Below the pieces are notes generated by a model, which saw nothing but the letters and a program-made list of their open reading frames with translations, did no database searches and had not been told where the DNA came from. Shown one piece after another: positions 10,298-22,479 of a stretch of DNA of 64,000 bases (position 1 is its first letter; every line of letters starts with the position of its first letter). The translations under genes were made by a program, and so were the position numbers. Where the stretch lies: assembly GCA_000711775.1 (NCBI GenBank), contig ARYC01000361.1, forward strand, positions 22,629-86,628. Reading direction: 5' to 3'. This DNA comes from Oxytricha trifallax. Taxonomy: Eukaryota; Ciliophora; Spirotrichea; Sporadotrichida; Oxytrichidae.

Positions 10298-12746
10298 TCA
10301 CTTCTTCTTTTTGCCTTTCTTTCCCTTCTTCTTCTTTTTAAGTTTTGGGGCAGGATGGGGCACTGCAGTTGTCCATAATTACTTAAATTAAGGTCTTATA
10401 TTTAGTACAATTCTGTTGCTTTTTGTGATGTTTCTAGCAGCCTATAAATAATTAGATAAATTGTTGAAACTTACTGTCATTCTAGATTAATTCTAATATA
10501 CTTAAAAAAAATTTGAATGATTTTTAATATGAATTGTTCTTTCATGTGATGGTCCGAGTTCACATTCCAAGATTGCGTTAGCTAACTCAAAATAAGCTTG
10601 GCATTCTTGATTTCTTTCGAGCATATACATACAACACCCTAAATTGTTATAGACTGTAGCTGTGTCAACTGTGTCTCCTCCCAGTTAAAAAAAAAAGAAT
10701 TAAAATCTCAGTCTCTCTTCTCTTATTTCCCTGGCTTGCATGTAACATCTCAAAGCCCAAGCAGGTTCATCCATATGATACATTACACTTCCTAATCCGC
10801 AGAACGGGAAAGCTTTATCTGGGTGATTGTAAACTAAATTAATGTTTTTGGCTCTCATATAGCAGCTCAATGCAATATCGTCTTTGCCACAGGATTCGTA
10901 AACTGAACCTAGAGACATTTCAAAGAAAAGTTCCAATTCATTTCTTAGCTTAGCTACATTCAAAACTTGTCTCCATTAAACTCTGGCTTCTTCGAAGGAA
11001 TGAACAGCCATCTCATAGTGGCCGGAGTTTTGGTAAACTATTGCTGATTCAATTAGTGTAGCTATTTCATGAGGGGCCTCTGGTGGGAAGAATACCTCCT
11101 TGATTAAGCATGGGGCGACTCCTGAGTTGCAGTGCTCACCTCTAATGTTGTTAGGGAATATTAAAAAAATAATCGAAATACATTAAAAATACATTGTCAA
11201 TCATGTCTTTCCTAGCATTGCGAATTAAATCAAGAGTTACTGGTTCTGGTTTAACTGGAGCATCAGCCCATTTAGTAGGTTTGGGAGGTGGCTCATCCTT
11301 CTTTCTTTGAGGTGGCTTTTTAACTTACTTCTTCTTTTTCTTCTTGTCATTTTCATCTTCTGGCTTTGGCATGTGCTTACCAAACAGAATTCTTGGGAGT
11401 TTATAAGGTCTAGGGTTAACCTAATCAACTTATGGCTTTGAGGGAATTGAAGGAAGTAATCCATCGAGCTCATTAAGTATATGATCATAGTCAATTATGA
11501 AATCTTTTTCTTCCTCAGCCTTCTTTGCCAGGAAATCTTAGAAAAGTTTTTATTATTCATCTATCTCTCCCTCTGACTCCCAATCTTCATCTCCTTCTTC
11601 ATCTGAAAATATATCCTCCTCATCAGATCCCCCATGACCAGAGTATAGTAGTTTCTTAGTTACATCATCATAATTTAATGGAGTCTTTGCTAATGATTGA
11701 GATTTATGGAAACTCAACTTTTCAACAAAGAAGTCACTGAGCTTACCAGCTATATTATCTGAAGTGTTGACACAATTGCAAGCAATTCTGCCAATTACAA
11801 AAATAAATTCGTGAAACAGTAAACCAGGCTCTCCCTCCTTAGGTTCGCATTAAGTTGTTTAATAATTTTTATCTGATTCGTAGGTTCTAATGATTTCATG
11901 ATTCTCCTCAAAGAACGAATACTCCTCACCAGTCATTGGTGGAATAGTAGCTTTCATAAGTTCTTCCAGGAACTCTACGTTAAGCATATGTGGAATCAAG
12001 AATTTTATTCTTGCTAGCTTAAGGAAACACCTGCAAATCAGCGTTAAACTTTTCTCTTCAATATCTCTCCAGCTTAATATTCGCTTGCCTGCATTGAAGT
12101 TAGGATGGATGAAGTTTGTGAAGAGTTGTTTCAGCTAATCCAGATAGTTTAAATACACTATAATTGCCTCTTCTGAAAGTATTTCCATCGTGTCGTCGTC
12201 CATCTTTGGCACTCTGCCTCCAATTACTAAAAACAATGTTTAAGAATTCATTCATTTAAGTTTTTGCTCACAATTGGCAATTGAAATGTTTTCTAAGAAA
12301 TCGATAACTTACATCTCATATCACTAGTCATAATTTAGTCAACTAACATCTGCGAGAACATAGCCTCAAATGGATTTTCTTCATGCCCAAAGAGTGCCTT
12401 ACTTAACAAAACTATGGCATAGTAGAACTTAGTATTATCTAAGAACACATTCTCTGGTCCACAAGCTTCTTTGAAAGCGGTGTAGAAGATTTCAATGCCA
12501 TGTTTGTTAGATATCATATTAAATATTGTACAAATTATATAATGTTAATATTTCTTTCAATAGCTAGTAGGAAGAATTAAGTAATGTTCATTAACCCATC
12601 CTAATTTATTTCATTAATAGACAGAATAAAAATATTTAACTAGATTGATTTTTGTATTGAAATCTTACCTCATCGCACTTGGTTTAATAGAGTTAATCGA
12701 GACGAGCTTCTTCAGTTTTCCTGAGAATAATACTGTGCTCTGCCAT
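10298..12746 (-). CDS. TPR-repeat protein, function unknown
   Basis: Begins MAEHSIILRKTEEARLD at 12746 and ends in a Lys-rich tail (about KKKKKGKKGKKKK) with TGA at 10298-10300. The middle has helical segments and an acidic stretch (GSDEEDIFSDEEGDEDWESE) followed by a Lys/Pro-rich linker. The C-terminal third carries tetratricopeptide repeats: ALSCYMRAKNINLVYNHPD, WALRCYMQAREIREERLG and VDTATVYNNLGCCMYMLERN. TPR arrays bind other proteins; the layout is seen in cytosolic and axonemal ciliate proteins but I cannot name it. Interrupted by three clear IESs, two introns, and an unresolved gap at about 12518-12668 after the first 26 codons. Confidence 0.8.
10442..10474 (-). other. Intron in TPR gene
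   Basis: 33-nt intron, GTAAGT donor and TATAG acceptor on the minus strand, joining RMT to AARNITKSNR. Confidence 0.85.
10484..10540 (-). other. IES in TPR gene, pointer AGAA
   Basis: AGAA (TTCT on the plus strand at 10480-10483 and 10537-10540). Removing 57 bp gives GPSHERMTAARNI, continuous with the TPR frame. Confidence 0.75.
10686..10712 (-). other. 27-bp IES in TPR gene, pointer ACTG
   Basis: ACTG (CAGT on plus at 10682-10685 and 10709-10712). Removing 27 bp turns a Phe-rich run in the middle of a TPR into EERLGGDTVDTATVYNNLG, a normal repeat. It includes a 10-T run. Confidence 0.85.
11152..11197 (-). other. IES in TPR gene, pointer ACAA
   Basis: ACAA (TTGT on plus at 11148-11151 and 11194-11197). 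Removing 46 bp corrects the frame and joins RKDMIDN to IRGEHCNSGVAPC. Confidence 0.8.
12227..12312 (-). other. Intron in TPR gene
   Basis: 86-nt intron, GTAAGT donor, TTTAG acceptor, joining QIMTSDMR to LIGGRVPKMDD. Confidence 0.8.
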
Positions 12747-13319
12747 TTTATTTATATTATTTTATCTATAAATGCAACGGCAATTTAAATTAAATATATT
12801 ATCAATCAAAATTATTAAGATTCAAACTTCTTTTGAACATCAAATTTTAATATTTACATTATTTTCACTAATTTTCAATGACATTTAGCTAAACTGAAAT
12901 AATAGATATAAAACTGAGACTATTTTTGGGTTATATTTTATATTTAAAGATTTTAATTTATTCCCTTGACAAGAATATCCTTTAAATATTTAATAATTGA
13001 AAAAGTGTTTGTGTAAATGTTTACTTCAAATAAAGTTTAAATTATGAGCTTGAATTACATATTATCCTGATTTAATGGTTATTATATATATATTTTTTAG
13101 GTTGAAATTGAGTCTCAAAGTTTGTTATAAAGTCAGAAAACCTTTGAATTATAGAAATTCAACATTTTAATGGCTAGAACATTCGTTTAATTTAATGATT
13201 TATATCTGGATTGACTTATAAATTTTATAATTCTTTTTTATGAAATAAAACTTTGCTTAAATTAAGGTAAAACATTATATAATTTGATCTTATTCTTTTA
13301 ATATATTATTAGAGGATTT
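12747..13319. other. A+T-rich intergenic region
   Basis: Between the start of the TPR gene and the poorly defined 3' end of the next minus-strand gene. Open frames here are due to A+T richness only. Nothing else seen. Confidence 0.5.
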
Positions 13320-14210
13320 ATACTGATCAGACTTTTCTTTCTTATCCGCGTAAGTAAGTGCCACTCTAGATTAATATTTATGATCGTAGTGTTTTCGCAG
13401 TTTCAAGTGAGAAACCTCAATTTCTTTGTCCTCCATATCCTATATACACACATTTATAAACTTGATTTGAGATAACTTACAACTAATTTGTAGGCATTAA
13501 AGCCATTAATGTTAGTTGCCATATGATCCCTCCAATATTTCTCTCTTGAGTTTGAAGCTATTCTCTTATGTGACAACTGATACTGTTCAACTTGCTCACA
13601 TGCTATAATCCCATAGGGAGTGCTAAGTTGATCCAAGTAATTAGAAATAGTTAAACTACTGTATCTTTCATTCCATCGATTGCGTTCTTAACTCTTGGCA
13701 TGCTTTTCTTGTTCTGTTTCTTCCTTCTTTACTGGGATGATTTCAACTAGTTAACTCAAATTACTGTAGTAGTCAGGTGTCTCAATCACGTTTTGCATTA
13801 ATCTTTTTAGGGAATCGTACCGCTGTTAAGATTTGGCTTCGTGACGGAGGAGAACTTCCTTGGCGTTGGAATACTTGTGAGGGGTGTTCTTCACACTAGT
13901 TTTGAATAGCATTTTACTCACATCATTTCATATTAAATATAGTGGAACTAAAGTAGTATAGGGGGGAAACTTAAATACAGAAAGTTATCATTCTTTTTTT
14001 GAAGTGAATGGAGATTAGCTGCACTTGCATATTTAGAGAGAGTGCTTGGGATTTTGGCTCTTGTTTATGATTGCATTATTGAGTACTTTTTAAAAGAATT
14101 TGAAGCATTATAATTTTGCATTCTCATAATTATAAAAAAAGAGCGTTCTTTTTTGGAGTGTGATAATGTGTATTTGCCACAGACTGTATCTTACTAAATG
14201 GCATGGTCAT
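13320..14210 (-). CDS. Unknown basic protein, 3' end uncertain
   Basis: Starts MTMPFSKIQSVANTHYHTP at 14210. After the AATGAT-pointer IES the frame runs VSKMLFKTSVKNTPHKYSNA, continues as a Gln/Glu/Lys-rich helical protein (NYLDQLSTPYGIIACEQVEQ) and crosses a 41-nt intron (13440-13480) to DMEDKEIEVSHLKLRKHYD. Credible coding ends about 13320; no TGA follows until about 13030, so the real stop may lie in another segment. An unresolved IES lies near 14055-14130. Not recognised. It may be the 3' half of the gene listed at 14270-15212, whose apparent stop overlaps a good GTAAGTGAG donor. Confidence 0.6.
13440..13480 (-). other. Intron
   Basis: 41 nt, GTAAGT donor and TATAG acceptor on the minus strand, joining NAYKLV to DMEDKEIE. 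Confidence 0.8.
13928..13992 (-). other. IES, pointer AATGAT
   Basis: ATCATT on plus at 13922-13927 and 13987-13992. Removing 65 bp joins HSLQKKND to VSKMLFKTSV in frame. Confidence 0.82.
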
Positions 14211-14269
14211 GGGTGATTTATTTAAACTTTCAAGCACTCTCTATCTAGTCAAGTTTGATCTATCCTTGC

Positions 14270-15212
14270 TCACTTACAACGAGTGATAATGAGTATGATG
14301 CTATTAAACATTAATAAACCATTTCCATGATTAGTACACTCTATATAAACAATAAAATACTAATTGCAATATTAAGTTGACTAGTCCAGTTAACTAGCTG
14401 TGCTTAAATTGACATCATTATTATTCTGGTTTATTATTTTATTGCTGTAGTAACTCTCGTAAGCCAGTTTCTTGGTGTGAATATTATGTGTCTGATAACT
14501 ATTTAGTCTTGTCTTTTGATTTTACTGGAATTTATCGCAATCTTCCTCTTCATCCAAATTTTCCTCCCCTTCCACAGTCAAAATCGTCTCCATTTTTTGG
14601 TTATTTAGGGTCTCATCTGCTTTTTATTTCAGCCCTTTTTTATTTGCAAAGGAATACTGATTGGTTTTCAATAATACTGCTCTGTTAATGTTAATACATT
14701 AAAAAATAGATGCACATATAATTTTAAAATATAAAATTTCTTTAGAGCTGTGATAGTAATTATTATAAACGAATGATTATTGTATGGAGAAAATAAATCT
14801 GGGGATTTTAGGGTAATGTTTTATTGGTTGTGGACCTCTTCATTAATATCAATTTCCAGGTCAGCAAAATTAAAGCTATCTGCATAAGCCATGTTTTCCA
14901 TTTACTTTGGCATATTTCTTAATTTGCTATTATGAGTTTTCTGTTTTTGACTTTGCTATTTTTCCTCACCATATTTCTATATCTCCGAATTAATGCTCCC
15001 ACTAATAAATTTTATTATTTATAATCACTTTTTCAATGAATATAATTAATATAGATGCTCTCCAAAATTGCGGTTTAATCAGGTTTTCTCTGGTCAGGAG
15101 GATTGAACATGTTTTTCCTGGCTCTCTTTTAATTGATCATTGAGTTTCTATTCTGACCTTCAGTATCACTTGAGGTTTTCAGGGCAGATATATAAAAATA
15201 TGATAAATTCAT
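14270..15212 (-). CDS. Unknown Gln/Asn-rich protein
   Basis: Reads MNLSYFYISALKTSSDTEGQ from 15212, through an IES, to FADLEIDINEEVHNQQ and, after an unresolved break around 14700-14810, LTVEGEENLDEEEDCDKFQQ and HTKKLAYESYYSNK. The frame is also open upstream to about 15300 (SLLKQFNEKYKRKSKK), so the true start may be further 5'. The nominal TGA at 14270-14272 sits within GTAAGTGAG and may be an intron donor instead, which would fuse this to 13320-14210. No known domain seen. Confidence 0.55.
14998..15059 (-). other. IES, pointer AGCAT
   Basis: ATGCT on plus at 14993-14997 and 15055-15059. Removing 62 bp joins QTAILESI to NSEIQKYGEEKQQ in frame. Confidence 0.85.
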
Positions 15213-15611
15213 AGAATAGATATTGAGGACTGAGAGCTAGAGTTTTTTAGACTTCCTCTTATATTTTTCATTAAATTATTTAAGCAAAGACTCCTAAAAT
15301 AAAATTAATAAACCCATTTAGACAAGATATTACTAGTATTTAAAGAAATATATAATAATATAATTTAAGTTAGAAAGTCGAGTAAATTTCTAGTTTTAGT
15401 AATTTAATAATAAAATATAAATCTATTTATAATTATTAACTAGATAAATAAAAAATTGATTTTATATTGCTTACACAATGAAATTTTAAATAAATTTTTC
15501 ATTAATCCTGATCTTTTTATTTTCTCTAACTTTTTATGCTAGTATAAATACATTAACATAAAATGATTTTGTAATAATATTAATCATCTAATTATAGTAT
15601 TTTATTCAATA

Positions 15612-18600
15612 ATGAGTTTAACACTTCATTCTATGAATTTGAATCCAGATTCTCAATCCCTTTCTAGTAATGTTCTAACACGCAGTAATTTTAATAAACG
15701 CTCTGATAAAATAAATCTGAATAATGTAAACAGTAATTTAAGAAAAAGTTAAGTATATTCAACTACTGCTAGAACCTCGTAAAACACATATTATGGCAAT
15801 AATAACTATAAGAATATCTAAAATGTACAAATAAAGACATGATAGAATGCTTTAAATTCTGATAAGATATTATATATTTTATAATATTATATAGAATGCT
15901 GGATAGAGGATGTTACAAGGTATAAAAATAACGAATAATAGCATGAAATCACAGGCTTTTTAAAATAGCAAAGATGCTACAGCTATCTACAGATAAAATG
16001 GAAACTTCTCAAATTCTTAAACTATAATTAAATTTCATTTTATTAGAATATTTCTCCAATTTATTTTGAAATTTATCAATTAATGAAGAACCTGAACTAT
16101 TACAAAACTAATGTGCAATAACTAGATGTAAACATGAAAAATCTACTATAGTTTAAATATAAATTTTAATAGTTTTGATTTTATTATAATCATTAAGAAA
16201 CCATAATAGCAAAAATATCCATTTCTATTTGATGACTATAACTACAGCAGCCGTCTTTCTCACTCATTTGATAATAGATCATCATTGCATTTTATCAATC
16301 GAGGTAAATTGTATAAAGACGAATCTACAGATCCAAATTCAAGAGCTGCCACTAGAGCAGGTTATGTAGAAAGTGTTCAAAAGAGAAACATGTAACAGCT
16401 CCAAGATATATAGCATAGTTTAACCTTTAAGTTAATGTATTTTATCTGCTTATATAAAGCATACTAGTTTTAAAAATGAGTCAACAGAGACACAGACAGA
16501 CCTGCACAAGTTCTAAAATTCTTAAGATAATACTCAAATAGTAGACATGAATTCCCAACAAATAAAAGATTTCTTTTCCGGTATCCATACTAAACAACTT
16601 AGTGAAGACAACATAGATTTGCTTAAGGTTTAAGATTAAAAGGAAGATCCAATTAATAATGAGATATAAATCAAAGAACCACCTGAGATACCATAGATAT
16701 AAGATGGAATAGAGTCACCAATAAAAAATTATATCAAGTCCCCAACTAGATAGGAAAGACTCAAATTCAATTTGTCACCTAATTATAATCTTAATAAAGT
16801 CATAGTAAGTAGAGCAGCAAATAATAAAAGTGTAAGTAAAAATGCCATTCATGTCATTTAATCTCTTATAACTGTTAAAATTTATTATATTCATAATGAA
16901 TTGTATTATAACAAGGATTTACATGATACTACACAAAATCTAAATAAAGTTGGTGATTAAAATCACTTGAAAATTATATAATAATAGTTATTCATAAAGA
17001 GGAATAATTTTTCAAGGAGATTTATAGCTCGAATTGGTAAGTAAAAGTATAAATTTTATAAAATTACGACTATACTTTTGATAGATTTATTAGTAAATAG
17101 TGATATGACAAATTAATTGTCTATATATTTTAGGTCACCACTTGATAACTCAACAACTTAGCCAGCCAACAACAATGCTAAAATCAGAATTTGAGTTAAC
17201 AAACAATTCCTAATAGTTAAATGATCCCTCTCATGGATTTAGTTACACAAATAGATTATTCAATTAAAATTTATAAAACGATTACATGACTACAAATCAT
17301 AACTAGACTTTTCATGAGAGTTACAGCATAGGTTCCAAAGTGAACAGATAAAATATACAATATTGTTCAGGTTAGGATTATTCAAGATTGAATTTGATTA
17401 ATTAATAGTAATTATTACAAACTGATAGTTTGAATATTACAGCAAGGATTTTGATATTTGAATGTTTATTATTATTAATCATAAATAAGAGATACCTAAG
17501 GCTGTTCAACAAAGTATGAATCTTTTGTTTGTAAAAGGTTAATATTTAAAAGTATACATTGAACAATTTTTATTGAAAATATTGAATATTAAAGCATGGT
17601 ACAAAAATCAGAATTAGATTGACATATAATTTCAAAAAAGCATTTATTGCATATTTTATTAAATTGAATAATTATTAATTGTAAGTTAAGCCATTTTCTT
17701 TTTACTTTTTATCTTGGAAAATATTTTTTTATCTATAACAGTTTTTCCCATAAAAATTATAACAATCATTCTAGAATTCCTACAGCTCTCTAGCTTAATG
17801 ATCAATTTAACATTAGTTAGAACATTGATGTAAAACTGCTTATGAAAAAATTGCAATAAAAACGCTAATAACTTTTGCTTATATCAAATCAAAATACAAG
17901 AGCTGGGGTTATGACTTCACGACAGTCAAATCGATTTAACATTTACAACTCAAAATCCTTGAATTAGTCTTAGCAACTATATTACTAGCATGAATAGGGA
18001 ATAAATGCATAAATTCATCAATTTCATAGGCCTTAAAATTCCCAATAAATTAGGATAAACACTTCTTATAGTAATAAATTCTCAATAAATCAAAAACATA
18101 TAGAGCAAGAATCATTAATGATTAAAAAATCTGAGATTAAAGAGAGAGACTACATGCCACCAGAATCCCTATAAAAACTAAACTCGGACTTATTCCAGCA
18201 GCTCTAGAATAACCAAATTGCCCACAACTACAATTCAGCTAAACATTAAAAATCTCTGAGAGAAAACCTTCAAAGAATGAACAGCATTAAAAACAAAAAC
18301 AGTTGTGGAATCCAGCAGCGACTTATTGTGAGAAAAAGTGTATTGAATAAGTATCTTTAAAACGAAGAGAATCAGTATGAAAACAATTTTTAGGAAAATA
18401 ATACAACTACGAAGGGTGCCAGGTCTTTGGCATAAAGTTCCAGAAGAATTTCGTAAAGTAATATACAACCATAGTAAACTGTGCTGTCAACAGATCGGTC
18501 ATAAGATACTGATAAATTTGAAAGTCGTTTGCAGAGGTTTTAGAGTAGTGGGGGTGTGAGCCTGAAGGATGACCAGAGTTAATTAATTAGTTTGTAAAAG

Positions 18601-18636
18601 CCTGAAATAGAAGAAGTAAAAGTCAAGTAATAATGA
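15612..18636 (+). CDS. Unknown Asn/Gln/Ser-rich protein
   Basis: Starts MSLTLHSMNLNPDSQSLSSN and ends with TGA at 18634-18636. The frame is pieced together from several segments: about 15612-15815, 15898-16030, 16080-16160, 16195-16417, 16464-16830, 16915-17036, 17134-17410 and 17745-18633. Clear coding blocks include NRSSLHFINRGKLYKDESTD, QQIKDFFSGIHTKQLSEDN, PTRQERLKFNLSPNYNLN and QQRLIVRKSVLNKYLQNEEN. The protein is low-complexity and probably disordered; no catalytic or binding motif recognised. It is divergent from the 15212 gene; the promoter region lies at about 15300-15611. Confidence 0.65.
15816..15897 (+). other. IES with ambiguous pointer (AGAAT preferred)
   Basis: AGAAT at 15811-15815 and 15893-15897 joins NNYKN to AGQRMLQGIK and removes an in-frame TGA. 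A longer perfect 10-bp repeat, ATAGAATGCT at 15842-15851 and 15891-15900, would give a 49-bp deletion in the same frame but leave TGA at 15840-15842. Confidence 0.6.
16418..16463 (+). other. IES, pointer AGCATA
   Basis: AGCATA at 16412-16417 and 16458-16463. Removing 46 bp joins LQDIQH to TSFKNESTETQTD in frame and removes a TGA. Confidence 0.85.
17037..17133 (+). other. Intron
   Basis: 97-nt intron, GTAAGT donor and TTTTAG acceptor, between RRFIARI and GHHLITQQLSQP. Confidence 0.75.
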
Positions 18637-18757
18637 ACAGTTAAATGAATTTTTATGAAATTAATTAAAACTATGATTTGAATGAATATATAAGCTTATA
18701 TCTTAATTTAATGAGTTAATTTTATTTTGATATAATTACCTTATTTTTATAATTTTA

Positions 18758-21700
18758 ATGTCATCATCTTCAGCTCTAAATAACTTCAGTGGGGGCGGCC
18801 ACATGTAAACAATTCTGACCTAGCATTCCGATTCCCTCTAAGATTAAAACGGAGGTGGCCCCTCAAATTTAAGCAATACCTCGATTGAAGATTAGTTATA
18901 AGCAGAACGATTGCTGGAAGAAAACCTTAAGTTAGCCAGAAAATTGAAGGATTTAGAGAGCTAATTATTGAGGCAAAGTGCAATGAATCAAAGTGACACC
19001 TAAAATAATACTTCCAGTGGGTTTGAGTTGCCCAGTGAATTCAAGAATCGATGGGAGATACTAGTCAAGGATTTGATTATGGATGCATTCGGAGACTTCT
19101 TTGATTATTGCTAGAATAACTATATTAAATGTAATTATTAAAGAGCATAAAATCCATTGATTCTGCAATAGATTAACATACTTATTGCTCTGGTTTAATT
19201 TTCATTTTCTTCAGTGAAAATAGTAATTAATGATGCTCTTAATGAAAAATTTAATAATGTCATACAACTCTTTAATCTGAAAACTAATGATAAAACTCAA
19301 GAAGATTTTTGTAATTAGTTAGTAATTTAACTAAAAGTTTAAATAATATCCTATTGTATATGAACCATAAAAAACAATGAATTATTAAGAATTAAACTAT
19401 TGTTCTAAACTTTAATAAAAGCATTCATAACTCTGTATTTTAATTTAAATATTTATTAGTAGAAGATCTATAAGTTTTATTAAAGCCTTTTCTTAAGAAT
19501 AACTACAAAGAAATTTTCAATGATGAAAGTTTAAGTGAAAGGTTTCTCTATAAATTCAATGAATATCTGAAGAATGGATATTTCAATGACGATGAGCAAT
19601 AGTAAATTTGTGACATGATTTCAGATAATAAAAAAGCAATAGAGTCTTACTTTAATCACGTGAAAGTGATATGCCTCTATATGCAAATCAATGAACCCTA
19701 AATAGTGTTGTAAGATATTAAACTACCAAGAGATACATAGAGTAAAATGGATATTCAATTTATGGCTTTTCACTCAGAATTATACTCTATAATCGATGGG
19801 TTTGAGAAAGAAGGCAGTCCATGCATAGTTGTGATAAATTAGCCTAAAATTGGAAATGGGTCATTCGCAGGAATAAAACCAGCTACTATAGTGTTAAATA
19901 AAGTACCATAAGGTTATAATTAGAAGTTAGTTGATCACCAATAATAAGTTGAATAAAGCAGACATAGGTTAATAGAGTAAGGCAATGATATTTTATCTAA
20001 AATAATCAATTTGTTTTCATATAATGTTTCTTTTTTATGAATGAGACAAAGATATGCTTATAGTTATAATTTTAACCTACCATATGGATTGTGACATATA
20101 AGAAATAATATAATCAGTCTAAAAGTGAAATTAGTATAGTATAAAAAAATTGTCAAGATAATCGCTTTTCATTACTTGTATTATCAAATTATTTACAGAA
20201 TTTACTACTTTTTATCAAAGTAATTTGATTGTTTTGCTATATTTATAATATTTGAGAACAAATTCCTTTCTTTTAAATTCAATACTTTATAAAAAATCAA
20301 TTTCTTATTCTAAAAACTAACTAAATATATTATCTAAAAGCAACAGCTATGTTGACACTTCCTCGAGAATCTATAAGGAGATAATCTAAACCCCTAGATA
20401 GTCAGACAATAAAACCTTTGTGATTAACCTTGAAAACCAGAGGAAGCATATTTAACTTTAAAATCAGCCTCCATCTGTTATTTTAACAATTGAGAGACTT
20501 CCAAAGATTCATGGGGAATCATAAAATAACATATAAATCAATCACATTATTTATAAATTACAAAAGAATTATAAAAGTTTTAATATAAAATGATCTGGCA
20601 TAATTCAACATAACTTTATAAGAAAAAAAGAGTTAGGTTGAATCATAAATGCTAAAGTAATTTTACCTGAATGATACTTAAACCTTCGAAAATTTAATTT
20701 AATTTTTTTAATATCATAATTAGTTATAATTTTGCGAAATTAGTATACAATAGGTATCTCTGATTTAAGTTACCTTATTTTAAGAGTATGTTTTATAATA
20801 CATATTTTATTAAGCTTTTTAAAATATACTAAGTATTTGTTAAAACAAAAATTCTCTAAAGAAGTAGAAGGAATATTTACATCATTAAAATAAAAATAAT
20901 AAAAATTTTTGCTTACTAAATAATTTATAGATTAATTTTTTTGTCTTTACACTAAATAATAAGTTGTTTTTTGTAATTTAAGTATTTTAATAATGCTATG
21001 ATTTAAACTCTATGTTAATTCTCTTTAGTTAAATAAAAGATTTTAATTTTCAATAATTTACTATCGATAATGAAGAATCTGATGAAAGCATAAGCAGAGA
21101 CATAAATTTAACAGAAGCAGACATTTTAAATGACCTTGACTATAACAAAATTAACAACTCTAAAAATTTGGAGCTTCAGAAGACTCCTGTTCAAGACGTT
21201 GACAATTCTAAAATTCTAAGTGCTCTTAGCGACTATAGCCCTATTTTTTAAGATAAGTAAAGATAAAAAGTTGAGAAACCATCAACTGGTTTATCTAGAA
21301 ATAACTCGTAGAACAACAATCACAGTTTTTGCTAAGAGACAAACAGAAGTTTCGAAAATATCTATCATAATTAGGTTAGTACTACTAAGAACTCCATGAA
21401 AAAGCAGTTACGTAAACACAAAAATCAAAGCTTATATGAAAACTTATCTCATCTTGAGAAAGGCAATTTCTAAGGAAGCAGGTTTATACAGTGTTCATTG
21501 AATTTCTAAAAGTTTTTAAGAAATTAGACTTCTAATTCACCAAATCCAAAAGCTTAACCCTAGATCAAGCATGCTGAAATCATTCACTAAACTATGAACT
21601 CTTAAAAGAAAGTATAACAAACTCCTTAAACTACAGCTGTTTCAAGACTTTAGAATAACTCTTAACGTAATGAGACTTCAAATGAGCGAAAACATGAAAG

Positions 21701-22420
21701 ATCTATTGTTTAATCTAATCACTACCAAAAGAAAAACACTATGAAGGATTAGAAGAATTATGATAGTTAAGGAGGCGTAAAAACTAACAATAACATGAGA
21801 GGTATGGATCTTTCTATTGCTAAAAAACGTAGAGATACCTTGAATGCGGTTTCAAATGCATTTAATCATCATTAATAACCAGAAAAAAAGAAGCCAAGCT
21901 ATTAGTAGTAGCTCATCAATAAGCAAAAGAAAGATCAAAGCCAAAATTGCTAAGATAGCATGACATCTTAAAAAGAGAAGCAATAGAAATGCAAAACAAG
22001 AGTTGAGAATATCAGTGTTAGTAGATATAGTAAGGCACAACATAGTTAAGTGGATAAAAGAAAGCCTTCACCAATTTAAGAGAGAATTCTAAAATTTATA
22101 ATTTTATTTTTCTCTTTATTCTAAAATAAGGTTCAGTATTGAAGCGTAAGCCCTCTGTCAACCCTATAAGTTCAAAAACTATCTTGAAAAAAGAAAATGA
22201 TATGAGCCAGACTCTTGACAATAGAGTGCCTTCATCACAATAGATAAATGGTTTAAATAGTTGTACGAATATTATGTTACAAAACAGCTCATTTAACGTT
22301 ACATCATCTAGATAGTCAAGTAATATACTAAATTCACATAGTATGAACATGAATCAAAGTCATTCATAGATACATAGCCCCAGGGGAGGATTCAAGGTTC
22401 AAAGTAAGCGACTTTAATGA
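18758..22420 (+). CDS. Unknown large Gln/Asn/Ser-rich protein with helical N-terminal part
   Basis: Starts MSSSSALNNFSGGGHMQTIL with a coiled coil at about residues 50-75 (EERLLEENLKLARKLKDLES-like heptads), followed by a helical region (FKNRWEILVKDLIMDAFGDF; LQVLLKPFLKNNYKEIFNDE). After about 20030 coding reappears at 20335-20530 (SSRIYKEIIQTPRQSDNKTF) and 21055-22417, giving a Lys/Gln/Asn-rich tail; TGA at 22418-22420. The gaps at about 19330-19460, 20035-20330 and 20535-21055 are probably IESs, but their pointers are unresolved. It could be two genes, though no stop plus start separates them. Not recognised. Confidence 0.6.
22096..22127 (+). other. IES, 10-bp pointer ATTCTAAAAT
   Basis: ATTCTAAAAT at 22086-22095 and 22118-22127. 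Removing 32 bp shifts the frame as needed to join IQERILK to QGSVLKRKPSVNP. Confidence 0.92.
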
Positions 22421-22479
22421 CTTAATATATTTTATTTATGTTTTCCAGAGAAATTTTCACAATCTTATCGTATTGATTA

